Source: UBA6522 sp965221035 (lineage in GTDB: Bacteria > Pseudomonadota > Gammaproteobacteria > Steroidobacterales > Rariloculaceae). Taken from it: DNA of 64,000 nt. The first letter of the stretch is position 1. The number at the start of each line of letters is the position of its first letter. Location of the stretch: NCBI GenBank assembly GCA_965221035.1, contig OZ244860.1, positions 2,914,001-2,978,000 of the forward strand. The letters run 5' to 3'. A program made the position numbers and the translations under genes. This document shows positions 22,811 to 32,568 of the stretch, piece by piece. The notes under the pieces were generated by a model. The model was not told where the DNA came from. It saw only the letters and a list, made by a program, of their open reading frames with translations, and searched no databases.

Positions 22811-25030
22811 ATGCAACGCAAACCGACCGTACAAGTTGTCGCAGCCGCGTGTCTGGTCGGCATGTACGCGGGTGCGCCCGCCCAGGTTGATCGCGGTGGC
22901 GCAGAGAAATCCTTCCGCATCGAACGCACCGGCTCGGCTCCCTTGATCGACGGTGTACTGGACGAGGAAATCTGGGGCCTGGCCCGGCCCATCGAGGACT
23001 TTCACCAGATCGATCCCATCGAATACGACGACCCCACGCAGGACACGCTGGTCTACGTGCTCTATGACGACACGCACCTGTACATCGGCGCGCGGCTGAT
23101 GGACAACCGCCCGCAGGAGATCACCTCGCGGATTCTCCGGCAGGGTTCGCGGGTCGACAACGACGATTACTTCGGGGTCATCCTCGACCCCTTCCTGGAC
23201 CGGCGCAACGGCTACCTGTTCCAGCTCAATCCCAACGGCGTGCGCTCCGAGGCCATCTACCGCAACACCACCCAGACCAACTTCGATTGGGTGGGGATCT
23301 GGCGGGCACGGGCGCGGATCGACGAGGACGGCTGGACCGCCGAGATGGCCATACCGTTCAAGACGCTGTCATTCGACCCCAACAGCGACAGCTGGGGAAT
23401 CAATTTCGAGCGCGGTATCGCCCGCAACCAGGAGTCCATGGGCTGGGTGTCCCGGACGCGCTCGCAGAATCCCAGCATCGCCGGGACGGCCGTGGGATTC
23501 GAAGGGATGCGGCAGGGCCTTGGACTGGACGTGGCGCCGTCCCTCAGCGCCAGGGAGTCCAGGCACTTTGTCCCGGCCGGGTCGGATTCGTCCGCGGAGC
23601 CCGCGGTGGACGTTTTCTACAAGTTCACCCCGGCGCTGACGGGCGTATTCACGCTTAACACCGATTTTTCCGCCACCGAGGTGGACGACCGCCAGGTCAA
23701 TCTCACCCGGTTCAGCCTGCTGTTTCCCGAGAAGCGGGATTTCTTCCTCCAGGACGCGGACATCTTCGAGTTCGCGAGGCTCAGCAGCCGCGAATTCGAC
23801 AGCGGTGGTGGCGCGAGCAGTCAGAACGGCCGGCCGTTCTTCTCCCGAACCATCGGCTTGAACACGTCACGGCAACCCGTGGACATCGAGGCCGGGGCGA
23901 AACTGACTGGCCGGGTGGGGCGGTGGAACCTCGGCGCGCTGGATATCCGCCAGGCGGGATATGGTGACATCGACGCCACCAACCTGTTCGTCGGAAGGGC
24001 CGTGGCCAATATCCTGTCGGAGTCCAATCTGGGCGTCATCGTGACCGATGGCGACCCCCACTCCAACCTGGACAACACCCTGGTCGGCTTGGACTTCCGC
24101 TACCTGAACTCCCGCCTGCCTGGCAGGCGCACCGCCGAGGGCGACGCCTGGGTCCAGAAATCCTCGACACCGGGCCTTGACGGCGACGACACCGCGTTCG
24201 GCGCGGGCCTGCGCATTCGCAGTACCGACAAGTTCAACGGCGAGATCCGTTACACGCAACTTGGCGGGCACTTCCATCCCGCGCTGGGATTCGCGAACCG
24301 GGTGGGGGTTCGTGACTATACCGTCAGCTTGGGTTATTCACATCGGCCCCGGGGCCGGTTTTATCGAAACGCCTTCTTCGGCCCCCGCTATAGTCGAAGC
24401 GAACGCCTCGCCGACGGTGGCTTGCAAAGCGAGTCGGCCGGGTTCCGTTTCGGCGGGTTCACCCATGGCGGGGACCGGTTGTTCGCCTCGTGCTACCGGC
24501 AGACGGAGGGTCTGGTTCTTCCCTTCACCATCCGCCGTGAACGGGACCCGCTCGCCAACGTGGTCATTCCGCGTGGCGAATACACTTTCGACAATTGCAG
24601 CGCCGATTTCAGCAGCGGCAGTCAACGCAGGTGGTCCGGACGGTTCGCCTACGAAACAGGCGACTTCTACGATGGCCGCAAGGTCAGCATAAGACCCGGC
24701 ATCGCATGGCGCCCCTCCTCCCATTTCCTGCTGGAACTCCAGTACCGGATGGACGATGTGGACTTGCCCCACGGCGCGTTCGTGTCGCGGCTCAGCCGGT
24801 TGCGCACCGATGTGGTGTTCTCTTCAACGCTCTCCTGGGTCAATCTGCTCCAGTGGGACAACGACACGGACGAAATCGGCATCAACAGCCGCCTGCACTG
24901 GATTCCCCAGGCGGGGCGCGAAGTCTACCTTGTCGTGAATCACAACCTTCAGGACCATGACGAGGACGGGACGTTTCACTCCAGGGAAGCCGACGTCACG
25001 GCCAAGTTGAATTACACCTTTCGGTTCTGA
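22811..25030 (+). CDS. DUF5916 outer-membrane protein with CBM9-like N-terminal domain
   Basis: 739 aa. After a signal peptide (ending GAPAQ, about 25 residues) comes a carbohydrate-binding family 9-like domain (IDGVLDEEIWGLA, LYVLYDDTHLYIGAR, WTAEMAIPFKTLSF), then the DUF5916 region (LTGVFTLNTDFSATEVDDRQVNLTRF split here: LNTDFSATEVDDRQ then NLTRFSLLFPEKRDFFL), then a C-terminal predicted beta-barrel ending in KLNYTFRF with a terminal Phe. The start at 22811 suits the signal peptide; in-frame ATG codons at 22778 and upstream lack one. The family is often found with TonB receptors and peptidases; here it converges with TonB receptor 3, 16 bp apart. Function unknown; surface glycan or peptide handling is a guess. 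Confidence 0.8.
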   Translation: MQRKPTVQVVAAACLVGMYAGAPAQVDRGGAEKSFRIERTGSAPLIDGVLDEEIWGLARPIEDFHQIDPIEYDDPTQDTLVYVLYDDTHLYIGARLMDNRPQEITSRILRQGSRVDNDDYFGVILDPFLDRRNGYLFQLNPNGVRSEAIYRNTTQTNFDWVGIWRARARIDEDGWTAEMAIPFKTLSFDPNSDSWGINFERGIARNQESMGWVSRTRSQNPSIAGTAVGFEGMRQGLGLDVAPSLSARESRHFVPAGSDSSAEPAVDVFYKFTPALTGVFTLNTDFSATEVDDRQVNLTRFSLLFPEKRDFFLQDADIFEFARLSSREFDSGGGASSQNGRPFFSRTIGLNTSRQPVDIEAGAKLTGRVGRWNLGALDIRQAGYGDIDATNLFVGRAVANILSESNLGVIVTDGDPHSNLDNTLVGLDFRYLNSRLPGRRTAEGDAWVQKSSTPGLDGDDTAFGAGLRIRSTDKFNGEIRYTQLGGHFHPALGFANRVGVRDYTVSLGYSHRPRGRFYRNAFFGPRYSRSERLADGGLQSESAGFRFGGFTHGGDRLFASCYRQTEGLVLPFTIRRERDPLANVVIPRGEYTFDNCSADFSSGSQRRWSGRFAYETGDFYDGRKVSIRPGIAWRPSSHFLLELQYRMDDVDLPHGAFVSRLSRLRTDVVFSSTLSWVNLLQWDNDTDEIGINSRLHWIPQAGREVYLVVNHNLQDHDEDGTFHSREADVTAKLNYTFRF

Positions 25031-25046
25031 GGTGCTCGGGTCGCGC

Positions 25047-28000
25047 CTACAAGCCCGAATAGGACGCACCCAGAAAGACTACACGATCCACCGGAATGAA
25101 CCCGATTTCCCGGTCGGGCTTGGTCAGGTTGTTCACGCCGCCGAAGATCTCGAAGTTGTCATTGAACCTGTAGGAAGCGCTCAGGTCATGGCGTTGTCTG
25201 GACCGGGTGTCAAACGGGAACAACGTGTCCGGCTTCAGGGCAAGATCCGCTTGTTCAAGCCGAAGCACACTGGACCGATGGCTGTACTGGTAGTTGACAG
25301 ACAAGTCGTTGCGGAACCAGGTGAGATCAAGGTTGAAGACGTTCTTGGGCGCGGCGCGTCCGAGGAACGTATCGAGTTCGCCCAATTCGTCGTCCGCGCC
25401 ACCATCAGGGACGGGAACGACGTTGAGACTGTCCGTCCTGGTGCCGACCAGCCGGATCCTGGCGTCGCCGAGATTCGAGGCCGAGGAGAACAGTCCGGCG
25501 ACATCGAACGAATACAGGAGCTCAAGATCAACGCCGGAACTCTCGAAAAATGCGATGTTGACGGTGGATGTCTGGCCATCCGTAAAGAATCCGGTCACCG
25601 TGGACCGCGACAGCAGATCGCAGAACTGATTGTTCAGGTCGGGCGCATCGTAACAGGAGTTGATGATGTCCTGAATGGACGTTTCGAGGATCGCGTCCTC
25701 GATTTCAATATCCCAGAAATCGAGCGATATACTCAGGCCGGGGACGGAGTTCGGTGTGAATACCGCGCCGAAGGTAAATGAATCCGATGTCTCCTCCTTC
25801 AAGTCGGGATTGCCGCCCGACCTGCCCAGAAACGGCCCGGACGCGGGCACGATGTAATCGGCAATATCGATTCCCACCGACGCGAGATCCGCCGTGCAGT
25901 TGGCCACACGCGTGTCGGATCCCAGCCCCAATTGCTGCGGTAGGCAAGGATCGACCGGCTCAAAGAACGTATTGGCTTGCGGTTGAAACAACTCGTTGAT
26001 GTTCGGGGCGCGAATCGCACGCGAAAATGAACCGCGAATCGTAAACGTGTCGACCGGGCTCCATGACAGGGTGCCGCGTGATGTCAGCGTGTCGCCGATG
26101 GTCGAATAGTCCGAGTGGCGGACGGCGCCACCGACCGACAGGTCTTCGAACATCGTCCGGCCCGACAGCAGGGGTATCGACACCTCGCCGAAAAACTCCA
26201 GCACATCGAATTGGCCGGCGGTCGCGGCCAAGGGCGGATCAAATGTCGCGCCACGCAGATTGAGTTCATCGGGCGTCAGGCGGCTCTCTTCGTCCCGGTA
26301 TTCGGTCCCTAGCGCGAAACCCACCGGGCCTGAAGGCAGCGAAATGAATCCCTCTGTGTCTCCGGTCACGACGGCCGAAAAAACCTGCTGAGTCAGCTTG
26401 GTCCTGGTCGTCGTCGGCATGGTCGCGAACGCGATGGACTCGGGAGAACTTTGCTGGTATCCGAAAAGATTCAGTGGATGGCATCCGCTGTTGGGTCCGG
26501 GCGTGAAGGTCGTCGAGGGCGCGTTTGGGTCTCCGAACGTATCGATGTTGTAGCTAGAGAAAAAGCTGTAGGTCGGATCGCCGTCAGCGGTAAACACGCC
26601 GAGGTAGTCCGCGACATCGGGATCGATATCGTGAATATTCGTCGGTCGTCTGGACGGATCGAGGTTCGAGCGGCAGGTCGGCTGACCCGTGGCCGGGTCA
26701 ATCACGGCATCCAGCGCCGCGTAGAACCTGTCCTCTATCCTGGTGTTCGGCAGTGTCAGACCGGTTTCGACCGCCCCATATACGAAGGAAATGTCGTAGT
26801 TGATGTTGTCGGTAAGGTCCCCTCGCAACCCGGCGACCGTTCGGGAGAGCTCGCGGTTGTCCAACGCGCTTCGGGATGCGAGATCGAAATTGTCCCGGCC
26901 CATTGTCAGGATATTGTTGGGAGTGCCAATGCCATCGTCGGCAATAAACGGTTCACGGGGAACGGTTGGAGGGATGAACGGATTGTCAAACGTGAATACC
27001 AGCGAATCATCAATCGAGATATCCGCGCGTTCACGATCAATATAGGTATCGACGTACTTGAATTCAAAATACCCCTCGACATTGTCGGTAAACTCGAAAT
27101 GCGACAGCAAGTTCAGGTTGTACCGTTCTTCCTCGCCGATGATGTCCATCGTCACCGGATTCAGATCGGGCAAACCGTCACCGCCGATCTGGTTGTTGTC
27201 GGACAGCAGGATGCCCTGGTCGAATACGCGTCCATCGCCGGTATAGGTCGGAACAAAAAAGTCGAAACTGAAGTTGCCTGTGAACAGCACGCCTTCGCGG
27301 GAGGTCAGCGGAAGGGCCTGGTTCGCGACGAGTATCCGGTCAGGCAGATTCGGGTCATCCACGCCGGTGTCGTCGTCGGGATTGATGCTTATGGATTCCG
27401 GCAATCCGGGTATCAGTCCTCGTTGAACATTCAACAGCCGGTCTTGGCGAAAATACTCGACATTGAGGGCGACATTGCCGCGGTCCTCGGCGAAATTGGT
27501 GCCGATCGTGGCGCTGGCCAGATAATTCGAGCCGCCGGAGTCATCCGGACTGTTTGACTGGACGCTGAAGTCGATTCCTTCGAAGTCGTCGCGCAGAATG
27601 AAGTTCACGACGCCGCTGACCCCGTCGGCGCCATAAATGGCCGACGCGCCACCCGTCAGGACTTCAACGCGCTCGACCAGGGCGGTCGGTATCGTGTTGA
27701 TGTCAACGACCGCCGTGCCCGCCCGGCTTGCGATGTGGCGCCGGCCGTTGACGAGTACAAGCGTGCGCTCTTCCCCCAGGTTTCTCAGGTTCAGGGCGGC
27801 GGTGCCATCTCCGTTGCCGGAATCACCCACGATGTTTCCTGAATCGGATCCGATCAACGAGGGCGTCTGCTGCAGCAAGTCCGTGAGAATGGTCTCGCCA
27901 GAGAGTTGAATATACTCGGAGTCCACCGTGGTGACCGGCACCGCGCTTTGGAGATTTCCGCTCACGATGCGCGTTCCGGTCACGACAATCTCTTCGAGCT

Positions 28001-28127
28001 CATCCACCTCACCCTGCGCGAAAACCGTGATATTCGGCAGCAGCATGACCGCCAGTGCGCAGCACTTCAGCAATCCTCGCACTTGTTCAAGATTACGCGT
28101 TGTCACATTGAACTCCCTTGGTATCAT
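25047..28127 (-). CDS. TonB-dependent outer-membrane receptor 3
   Basis: 1026 aa. The N-terminus has a 38-residue signal region (ALAVMLLPNITVFAQ), TonB box EEIVVTGTRI near residue 45, and a plug with NLRNLGEERTLVLVNGRR and VEVLTGGASAIYGADGVSGVVNFIL. The barrel ends in VFLGASYSGL. TTGACA occurs about 35-45 bp upstream of the ATG on this strand but a clear -10 was not found. Base composition is slightly less GC-rich than its neighbours. It lies upstream of nothing in its own direction except the convergent DUF5916 gene, and 64 bp downstream of it in sequence the nitrogen cluster ends, so it may import the substrate of that cluster (inference). Confidence 0.92.
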   Translation of the reverse strand: MIPREFNVTTRNLEQVRGLLKCCALAVMLLPNITVFAQGEVDELEEIVVTGTRIVSGNLQSAVPVTTVDSEYIQLSGETILTDLLQQTPSLIGSDSGNIVGDSGNGDGTAALNLRNLGEERTLVLVNGRRHIASRAGTAVVDINTIPTALVERVEVLTGGASAIYGADGVSGVVNFILRDDFEGIDFSVQSNSPDDSGGSNYLASATIGTNFAEDRGNVALNVEYFRQDRLLNVQRGLIPGLPESISINPDDDTGVDDPNLPDRILVANQALPLTSREGVLFTGNFSFDFFVPTYTGDGRVFDQGILLSDNNQIGGDGLPDLNPVTMDIIGEEERYNLNLLSHFEFTDNVEGYFEFKYVDTYIDRERADISIDDSLVFTFDNPFIPPTVPREPFIADDGIGTPNNILTMGRDNFDLASRSALDNRELSRTVAGLRGDLTDNINYDISFVYGAVETGLTLPNTRIEDRFYAALDAVIDPATGQPTCRSNLDPSRRPTNIHDIDPDVADYLGVFTADGDPTYSFFSSYNIDTFGDPNAPSTTFTPGPNSGCHPLNLFGYQQSSPESIAFATMPTTTRTKLTQQVFSAVVTGDTEGFISLPSGPVGFALGTEYRDEESRLTPDELNLRGATFDPPLAATAGQFDVLEFFGEVSIPLLSGRTMFEDLSVGGAVRHSDYSTIGDTLTSRGTLSWSPVDTFTIRGSFSRAIRAPNINELFQPQANTFFEPVDPCLPQQLGLGSDTRVANCTADLASVGIDIADYIVPASGPFLGRSGGNPDLKEETSDSFTFGAVFTPNSVPGLSISLDFWDIEIEDAILETSIQDIINSCYDAPDLNNQFCDLLSRSTVTGFFTDGQTSTVNIAFFESSGVDLELLYSFDVAGLFSSASNLGDARIRLVGTRTDSLNVVPVPDGGADDELGELDTFLGRAAPKNVFNLDLTWFRNDLSVNYQYSHRSSVLRLEQADLALKPDTLFPFDTRSRQRHDLSASYRFNDNFEIFGGVNNLTKPDREIGFIPVDRVVFLGASYSGL

Positions 28128-28191
28128 GGCAACATAAAAATCAATCGGCCTTTAGCTTAACCTAACACTTGTCAAAGTCGGTCATTGGTGC

Positions 28192-29181
28192 TCACACTTC
28201 CACTATGATCTTTCCGCGCCGGTTCCTGGCGGCAAGCTGGTAGGCGAACGCTTCGCGAAAGCGCTCCAACGGGAAGGTCCTGTCGATGTACGGCTTGATC
28301 CCGCCTTGCTCCAACGCCCTGTAAACGAAGTCGATTCCGGACTTTCGAAGCTCTTCCCTGTTGACGAAGTTGTAGACGGAGTGGGGCCGGATGATGGCGT
28401 TCCTGCGAATAGCTTCGGAAATCGGTACGACGGTGGGCTCGCCGCTCATGTCGCCGTACAGAAATATGATCGCATCCTGACCGACGGCGTCGGCGTATTC
28501 GGCCATCAACGGGCCGCCGACCGGGTCATAGACAATCCGCACGCCGGCGCCGCCGGTGATCTCGTGAATACGCCCGGCGACGTTTTCTTCCTGCGTCGCA
28601 ATGACGTGGTCCGCCCCGGTTTCCAGTATGAACGCCCGGTTCGCCGACGTTCTGGACGTGCCAATCACTCTGGCGCCCGCCAGCTTGGCGAGTTGCGTGC
28701 CGCCGATGCCCGCGCTGCTGCTGGCCGCGGTGATCAGTATGAAATCCTCCGGTCCGATGCCCGCGGTGACAAATAGCGCGTAGTAGGCGGTGAGATACTG
28801 GACCCAGATCGAAGTACCTTCGGCCGGGGACAGATTGGCCGGATACCTGGCGAGGTAGTCTTCCGGGAACAGGGCATATTCGGCATTGACGCCATAGCCT
28901 TCGTTCAGAAAGGTGACGGTGCTGACCCGTTCGCCGAGCTCGAACTTCCTTGCCCCTGGACCGAGCGCGTCAACCGTGCCTGTGGCCTCGTCCCCGAAGC
29001 AGGACGGCAGGTCGAGACTGAACACGTAGTCATCCCGCATCAGTCCGAAATCGCCGTAGTTCAACGCGAACGCGTCGACCTTGATGCGAACCTCGGCGCC
29101 CCTTGGTTGCGGCATCTCCACCTCGTCCAGACGCAACCCGTCGATGCCGGAGAAACTATGGATGCGCAATGCTTTCGGCAA
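28192..29181 (-). CDS. Zinc-free MDR-family oxidoreductase (quinone-reductase-like)
   Basis: 329 aa. NADPH-dependent medium-chain dehydrogenase/reductase. N-terminal GroES-like domain (VEMPQPRGAEVRIKVDAFALNYGDF), then a Rossmann domain with a Ser/Ala/Gly loop (LITAASSSAGIGGTQLAKLAGARVIGTSR) that replaces the usual AAAGGVG. The catalytic zinc Cys/His set of alcohol dehydrogenases is missing, consistent with quinone or enoyl reductases. It is the last gene of the minus-strand nitrogen cluster, 22 bp after the racemase-like gene. Its substrate there is not obvious. Confidence 0.82.
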   Translation of the reverse strand: MPKALRIHSFSGIDGLRLDEVEMPQPRGAEVRIKVDAFALNYGDFGLMRDDYVFSLDLPSCFGDEATGTVDALGPGARKFELGERVSTVTFLNEGYGVNAEYALFPEDYLARYPANLSPAEGTSIWVQYLTAYYALFVTAGIGPEDFILITAASSSAGIGGTQLAKLAGARVIGTSRTSANRAFILETGADHVIATQEENVAGRIHEITGGAGVRIVYDPVGGPLMAEYADAVGQDAIIFLYGDMSGEPTVVPISEAIRRNAIIRPHSVYNFVNREELRKSGIDFVYRALEQGGIKPYIDRTFPLERFREAFAYQLAARNRRGKIIVEV

Positions 29182-29203
29182 TTTCGGTCCTCCCGGCGAC
29201 TTG

Positions 29204-29983
29204 TCAACCGGATGATGCCGGGTCGAAATCGGGCACGCCGAACCCGATGATCTTCTTGCCGGAGGGATACGGGTAGGCGATCTTGCTGTGAGATACGCCG
29301 CTGTCCAGCAGGGCGACCATCATGTTGACCGCGAGCGCGTTCGGATTGAGTACCTGGACTGGTAAACCACGGGCTTGCAGCCTGGCCGTCAACGCGTCGG
29401 CCATTGGAGAAAAACGGGTGCAGCCGAGCACCAGCACGTCGGCGTGGTCCTGGCGCACCGCAAGCTCGCCGACGCCTACCAGCGATGCGGTTGTCCGTTC
29501 GACGTCGGTGTCGAGTTCGAGGACCGGGATGTCGATGACGCGGCAGGAGGCGAAACTTCGGCAGAGGCCGTAGCGGCGTACCTCTTCCTCGAACAACCGC
29601 GCGACCACATCCAGCTCTACCAGGATGCTGAAACGGCGGCCCAGCAGGGCCGCCACCTGCATGGAAAGGCGGCCGGGTCCGAGAACGGGGATGGCGACGC
29701 ATTCCCGAAGCGCGTCGACACCCGGGTCCGCCATGCAGTCGATGACCAGGCCGTCGACACCTTGCCGCTCTGCCGCCATCGCCTTGTCGATCAGATCAGG
29801 TACCAGCATCGCTTCTTCAAGGCGGTACTCGATGGATTGGGGCCCCCGGTCGAGGAACACGCTGCTGAGTTTCAGCCCGTCGCGTTCCAGCGGTTTCAGG
29901 GTTTCCAGGTAGGTGCTTTCAGGGCTCCAGCCGGCGCTCGGAACCACCGGAGAGATCATTCTGATGTGCCTGGTCTTACGCAT
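29204..29983 (-). CDS. Asp/Glu/hydantoin racemase family protein
   Basis: 259 aa. Cofactor-independent racemase fold with two catalytic Cys: VIDCMADPG near residue 82 and LVLGCTRFSP near 187, the arrangement found in hydantoin racemase and maleate isomerase relatives. It would interconvert enantiomers of a hydantoin or carboxylate so that later steps can use both. It is 12 bp after the DUF917 gene. The start at 29983 gives a slightly longer N-terminus than is usual; MISPVVPS at 29959 is an alternative. Confidence 0.8.
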   Translation of the reverse strand: MRKTRHIRMISPVVPSAGWSPESTYLETLKPLERDGLKLSSVFLDRGPQSIEYRLEEAMLVPDLIDKAMAAERQGVDGLVIDCMADPGVDALRECVAIPVLGPGRLSMQVAALLGRRFSILVELDVVARLFEEEVRRYGLCRSFASCRVIDIPVLELDTDVERTTASLVGVGELAVRQDHADVLVLGCTRFSPMADALTARLQARGLPVQVLNPNALAVNMMVALLDSGVSHSKIAYPYPSGKKIIGFGVPDFDPASSG

Positions 29984-29995
29984 GCTGCGCTCCGC

Positions 29996-31084
29996 TCACG
30001 GCAAGTGCTCCAATGGTACGAAATCCACATCGAATCCGAATGCGTGCGGCCCGATGCGGCTGAGCGCTTTCGCCGTGCGGCAGAGTTCCGGAGCGCCTAT
30101 GCCGATGATGGTCACGCGCTGACCATAAGCCATGCGGTCGCTGGTAATGGGCACGGCCGTTTCGGTGTCGACCATGCAGATCAGGTCCGGAACGGATGCC
30201 CTGACGGCGCCATCCTGGACCGCGAGAAGAAACTCGTTCTGTACGGAAATGCGCATCGGGCCTCCACCGCCCTCGAGATCCTCCACCACGACCGTCGCGA
30301 AATCGAACCCACCCCTGGTTTCGCGCTCCACATCAACCACCTTGCCGCGCAGCAACCGCCTGACCGCGCCATAGACGGTCGTATCGGCCAGACCGCGCAA
30401 TTCCTCGACAAACGAATCGGCATCGATGTTCGAACTGTTGAGGCTGCGGCCGACTTCTAGACTGAAGCCGATGCTGCCCGGAATCGATACTCTCTTGACC
30501 ACGGCTCCGGCCATCATGCTTTCCGCGCTGGTGCACTGCCCTCCCATGGCAAGAGCGATGTTGCGAGTGATGCGCTCCGCCTTCGCCGTTTCGTTCGCGG
30601 TGACGATCGCGCTGTCGCCATGCTCGTCCACCACCACCATGGGCGTGCCGTTGACACCGTTGATACTGAAGGTGGTCATCTGCATTTCGGGCAACGCACG
30701 TCCCATGCCGTCGCCGTCCAGGACCGGAATTCGGCGCCGCGCCGCGGCCATGAATGCAAGTAGCGAATTGACGCCACCGACCTCGAACGCGATCAAGGCA
30801 TCCGCCTTTTTCCCGACATGTCGCTCGAGCCGTTCCACGGCCCAGTCCGGCTCCCGGCCATTGGGCAGTTTTTCCAGCGAGATCGTTGGCGCGCCGATTC
30901 CGCCTACAGCGACGACGATCGCCTCGTCGTCAAATTGGTCGAGCGCCAGCAACTCCACATCGCCGTGCTCCGCAAGCATCTGCTTGGCCATCAGCGCTCC
31001 GACATAGGGATCACCTCCGCCGCCGGTTGCGAGAAACGACGAACCGGTTGCAACATTGTCAATGTCGTGCGGCGAGATTTTCAT
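29996..31084 (-). CDS. DUF917 (S-Me-THD-like) protein
   Basis: 362 aa. Family found beside hydantoinase/oxoprolinase genes; characterised members act on thiohydantoins. The N-terminal motif GSSFLATGGGGDPYVG and the later FEVGGVNSLLAFMAAARRRIPVLDGDGMGRA are typical and likely bind metal and substrate. The ATG at 31084 gives the family start MKISPHDID; longer in-frame starts exist. It is seven bp after the amidase stop. With the hydantoinase-like gene at 37784-39322 and the racemase it suggests that the cluster opens a cyclic imide or hydantoin. Confidence 0.8.
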   Translation of the reverse strand: MKISPHDIDNVATGSSFLATGGGGDPYVGALMAKQMLAEHGDVELLALDQFDDEAIVVAVGGIGAPTISLEKLPNGREPDWAVERLERHVGKKADALIAFEVGGVNSLLAFMAAARRRIPVLDGDGMGRALPEMQMTTFSINGVNGTPMVVVDEHGDSAIVTANETAKAERITRNIALAMGGQCTSAESMMAGAVVKRVSIPGSIGFSLEVGRSLNSSNIDADSFVEELRGLADTTVYGAVRRLLRGKVVDVERETRGGFDFATVVVEDLEGGGGPMRISVQNEFLLAVQDGAVRASVPDLICMVDTETAVPITSDRMAYGQRVTIIGIGAPELCRTAKALSRIGPHAFGFDVDFVPLEHLP

Positions 31085-31091
31085 TGCTTGC

Positions 31092-32546
31092 CTACAGACC
31101 TGAACCGAAATCCGACATCGATTCATTGTAAGTCATTGTATTGCCATGGCGATTGGGGCGGCGAGGCGAGTCGACTGAAACCGTACATGCCGTTCTTGAT
31201 TGTTCCGCTGGCCCTGAAGACGTGGCGAGACTGCGGCACAGCGCTTCCGCGGAGCGCAGCAGTACATGATCGTGTCCCGCGGGCGCGAGCAGGGTGACGC
31301 CGAAAGGAAGGCCGCAAGAGGTAATTCCTGCGGGGATCGTCACAGCGCAGAGATCGAGCAGGTTTACGCAGTTGGTGAAGACGCCTAGGCGGGTGTTCGT
31401 TGTGATCGGATCCTGCTTGACCTGGGCGAGCGTGTAATGCGTCGGAACGGTGGGAGCAATGAGGATCTCGATGTCGCCGAACGCGCGCTCGACATCGCGC
31501 CGCAACTCGGCAAGTCGGTACCGTGCTCGAAAGCAATCCACCGCGAGCAGCTTCCGTCCCCCATCGATCACCGTTCGAGTGACCGGGTGGACCGCGTCGG
31601 GATGCGCCTCGACAAAGTCGCCAACTGCCGCGACGCGCTCCGCCAGCCACGGCCCTTCGTAGAGCAACCGGCCGGCGGCCAGAAAGGGTTCCGGATCAAC
31701 GACACGCAGCGCCAGGGTCAGTCCGGCGACGAAGCGCTGGTAAAGGTTTTCGTAAGCCGTATCGCCATACCAGGGCAGGGGCTTCGCTGGCAGGTATCCG
31801 AATCGCGGTGCATCCCTGGCGAACCCGACAAGATCCAGGCGGCGGCTGAACGGGTCCTTGGGATCGAAACCGCCCGCGACCTCCGCCACGCTGCGCGCAT
31901 CCCGCACCGAGTGCGTAAATACCGAAACGCAGTCCAGGCTCCGACACGCCGGCACGATGCCGCGCGTCGGCCACCAGCCCCGGGTCGGCTTGAAGCCGAA
32001 GAGCCCATTGAACGCGGCGGGTACCCGGCCCGACCCGGCCGTGTCGGTGCCGAGTGCAAAGGGGACGACGGCACGCTTTACCGCCACGGCCGAGCCGCTG
32101 CTGCTACCGCCGGCGATGTACGCCTGGTCGACAGCATTTGCCACGGCGCCGTATGGCGATCGGGTTCCAGTCAACCCGGTGGCAAACTGGTCCAGATTGG
32201 TCTTGCCGATGGGCACGGCTCCGGCGGCGATCAGGCGTTCGACTACCGTCGCCGAGTGCTCGGGAACATAGGCGTAGTCAGGACAACCCGCGGTGGTGGG
32301 TGTATTCGCAAGGTCGATGTTGTCCTTGATGGCAAAGGGAACGCCCCACAGAGGCGCGTGCTCGAAGTGGATCGCGTCAAGCCGTTCCACGTACTCCTGC
32401 ACTTCGGACATCTCAAGTCGATGAATCCAGACTCCGTCGACGGGTTTTGCGGCGCGTAGCACGGCCACTGCGGCGACGTCCCGAGGATGAAGCCGCCCTT
32501 CGGCGTAGGCGCGCCGCAGTGAAACGATGGATGAGAGCTCGATCAT
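31092..32546 (-). CDS. Allophanate hydrolase-type amidase, C-terminal domain missing
   Basis: 484 aa. Amidase-signature enzyme that would hydrolyse allophanate or N-carboxy intermediates to ammonia and CO2. The Ser-cisSer-Lys triad is complete: Lys74 (FAIKDNID), Ser149 region (AGGSSSGSAV) and Ser172 (GTDTAGSGRVPA). AGCPDYAYVPEHSATVV is typical of allophanate hydrolases. Full-length AtzF proteins are about 600 aa and carry a small C-terminal domain; here homology stops near residue 450, followed by a Ser/Arg/Asn-rich tail that looks non-homologous. It is 22 bp after the carboxylase gene, as expected for this pathway. Confidence 0.85.
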   Translation of the reverse strand: MIELSSIVSLRRAYAEGRLHPRDVAAVAVLRAAKPVDGVWIHRLEMSEVQEYVERLDAIHFEHAPLWGVPFAIKDNIDLANTPTTAGCPDYAYVPEHSATVVERLIAAGAVPIGKTNLDQFATGLTGTRSPYGAVANAVDQAYIAGGSSSGSAVAVKRAVVPFALGTDTAGSGRVPAAFNGLFGFKPTRGWWPTRGIVPACRSLDCVSVFTHSVRDARSVAEVAGGFDPKDPFSRRLDLVGFARDAPRFGYLPAKPLPWYGDTAYENLYQRFVAGLTLALRVVDPEPFLAAGRLLYEGPWLAERVAAVGDFVEAHPDAVHPVTRTVIDGGRKLLAVDCFRARYRLAELRRDVERAFGDIEILIAPTVPTHYTLAQVKQDPITTNTRLGVFTNCVNLLDLCAVTIPAGITSCGLPFGVTLLAPAGHDHVLLRSAEALCRSLATSSGPAEQSRTACTVSVDSPRRPNRHGNTMTYNESMSDFGSGL

Positions 32547-32568
32547 GTTCCGACGGATATGGGCTGGA

